Assembly (NCBI GenBank): GCA_017936785.1
Contig: JAGBEV010000052.1
Location: 62,001-126,000, forward strand
Length of the DNA stretch: 64,000 nt
Direction of reading: 5' to 3'
From: Lachnospiraceae bacterium
GTDB taxonomy: Bacteria; Bacillota; Clostridia; Lachnospirales; Lachnospiraceae
The translations under genes and the position numbers were made by a program. Positions within the stretch are counted from its first letter, which is position 1; each line of letters opens with the position of its first letter. Below the pieces are notes generated by a model. That model was not told the origin of the DNA. It did no database searches and worked only from the letters and a program-made list of their open reading frames with translations. Positions 63,563-64,000 of this stretch are shown piece by piece.

Positions 63563-64000
63563 TTTTCATGAAGAATATCAAAACTATATAGAGTCCGATA
63601 TGCCCGATCTGTGGTCCCGCATCGAGCCAAACCTTAAAAATAAAAAAGAAATGGATACTGTGACGGCAGCGGAAACGGATGCCGGAAAACAGTATGAAAA
63701 AGTCATAAATGAAAATGACGGACACAAAGATCGTGAGAAAAGGAAACGAAAAACTATTTACATTATGAGAGCATCAATTTCTGTGGCTGCCTGTCTGTGT
63801 GTTCTGGTCATTGGTATGAGAGCCATGCAGATGCACAGTAAGTCAATGGACAATGCAGCTATAACAGAAGAAATGTATGAACCGGAAGCGTCTGCCTGTG
63901 GAGAAACAGCCGCTGAAAGTCCGGAGGAATATGCAGAAGAGGCAGAAGACTATATGTTTGACTCGGCGGACGATGGAGTGATGGCAGAGGAGCGTACAGA
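63552..64000 (+). CDS. Probable anti-sigma factor, membrane protein (cut by window end)
   Basis: The frame starts at ATG 63552 inside the sigma gene with GGAGGTG at 63540-63546 and stays open to the window end (149 codons). The N-terminus has SDMPDLWSRIEP, the motif of small clostridial anti-sigma proteins. Residues 30-70 are charged, then one helix follows (about 76-95, SISVAAC then LVIGM). The extracytoplasmic side is rich in Glu and Met with no recognised domain so far. It should hold the preceding ECF sigma factor at the membrane. No zinc-binding HxxxCxxC is visible. The C-terminal sensor part is outside the window. Confidence 0.72.
   Translation, partial: MKRDFHEEYQNYIESDMPDLWSRIEPNLKNKKEMDTVTAAETDAGKQYEKVINENDGHKDREKRKRKTIYIMRASISVAACLCVLVIGMRAMQMHSKSMDNAAITEEMYEPEASACGETAAESPEEYAEEAEDYMFDSADDGVMAEERT

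Overview
The window reads as chromosome of a Gram-positive, low-to-mid GC gut clostridium, most likely a Lachnospiraceae. The support is family content: a type I glutamine synthetase followed by an ANTAR-domain regulator, DapL-type lysine biosynthesis, CspB-like subtilases, CotH-VTC-DUF4956 genes, LCP and GT2/GT-C glycan genes, and strong AGGAGG ribosome binding sites with sigma-A promoters (TTGACA-17-TATAAT type). There is no rRNA, tRNA, CRISPR array or recognisable insertion sequence. The assignment is inference; no marker gene decides genus or species.

Region 1 (1-22285) is a large cell-surface polysaccharide locus, almost entirely on the + strand. It opens with the tail of a GH25 lysozyme. 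It then has a tandem-domain GT2 enzyme, a phosphohexomutase, a GtrA/GtrB-like/flippase-like set, and an APH-fold kinase overlapping an EcbF/BcbF-type HAD phosphatase. A 302-bp inverted-repeat element follows. Next come CotH kinase, a VTC polyphosphate-polymerase-type protein, DUF4956, a sugar nucleotidyltransferase and a 1007-aa membrane/GT2 fusion; the last four are chained by ATGA stop-start overlaps. The locus closes with more GT2 enzymes, the priming sugar-phosphate transferase, an LCP ligase and glmS for glucosamine-6-phosphate supply.

Region 2 (22321-30073) holds envelope protein quality control (HtrA, an unusual acidic ClpX, a subtilase, an LspA-like protein), a divergent carbamate kinase, and a TetR/flavodoxin pair with a textbook operator. 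Region 3 (30053-37499) is a divergent pair of large polytopic membrane proteins plus an FAD oxidoreductase and a CgeB-like glycosyltransferase, probably a second glycan module. Region 4 (37559-43810) has a stand-alone receiver, a hybrid histidine kinase with HPt domain, a PilZ protein, a DMT transporter, a PdaB-like deacetylase, an SseB-domain protein and a 40-codon membrane peptide.

Region 5 (43838-52261) starts with a long hairpin in front of a beta-glucosidase/MBOAT/SGNH operon, followed by a large Ig-like surface protein and a GT-C enzyme. Region 6 (52352-64000) is mostly metabolic or housekeeping: hisC, a DUF368 undecaprenyl-phosphate translocase, a methyltransferase, hslO, nadE, glnA-ANTAR-dapF-dapL, and finally an ECF sigma factor with its overlapping, window-truncated anti-sigma gene.

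The strongest candidates for something new are the translationally coupled CotH/VTC/DUF4956/nucleotidyltransferase/GT block, the structured inverted-repeat element at 8226-8527, and the glnA leader, where an AAGGGC hexaloop hairpin and a terminator are mutually exclusive.
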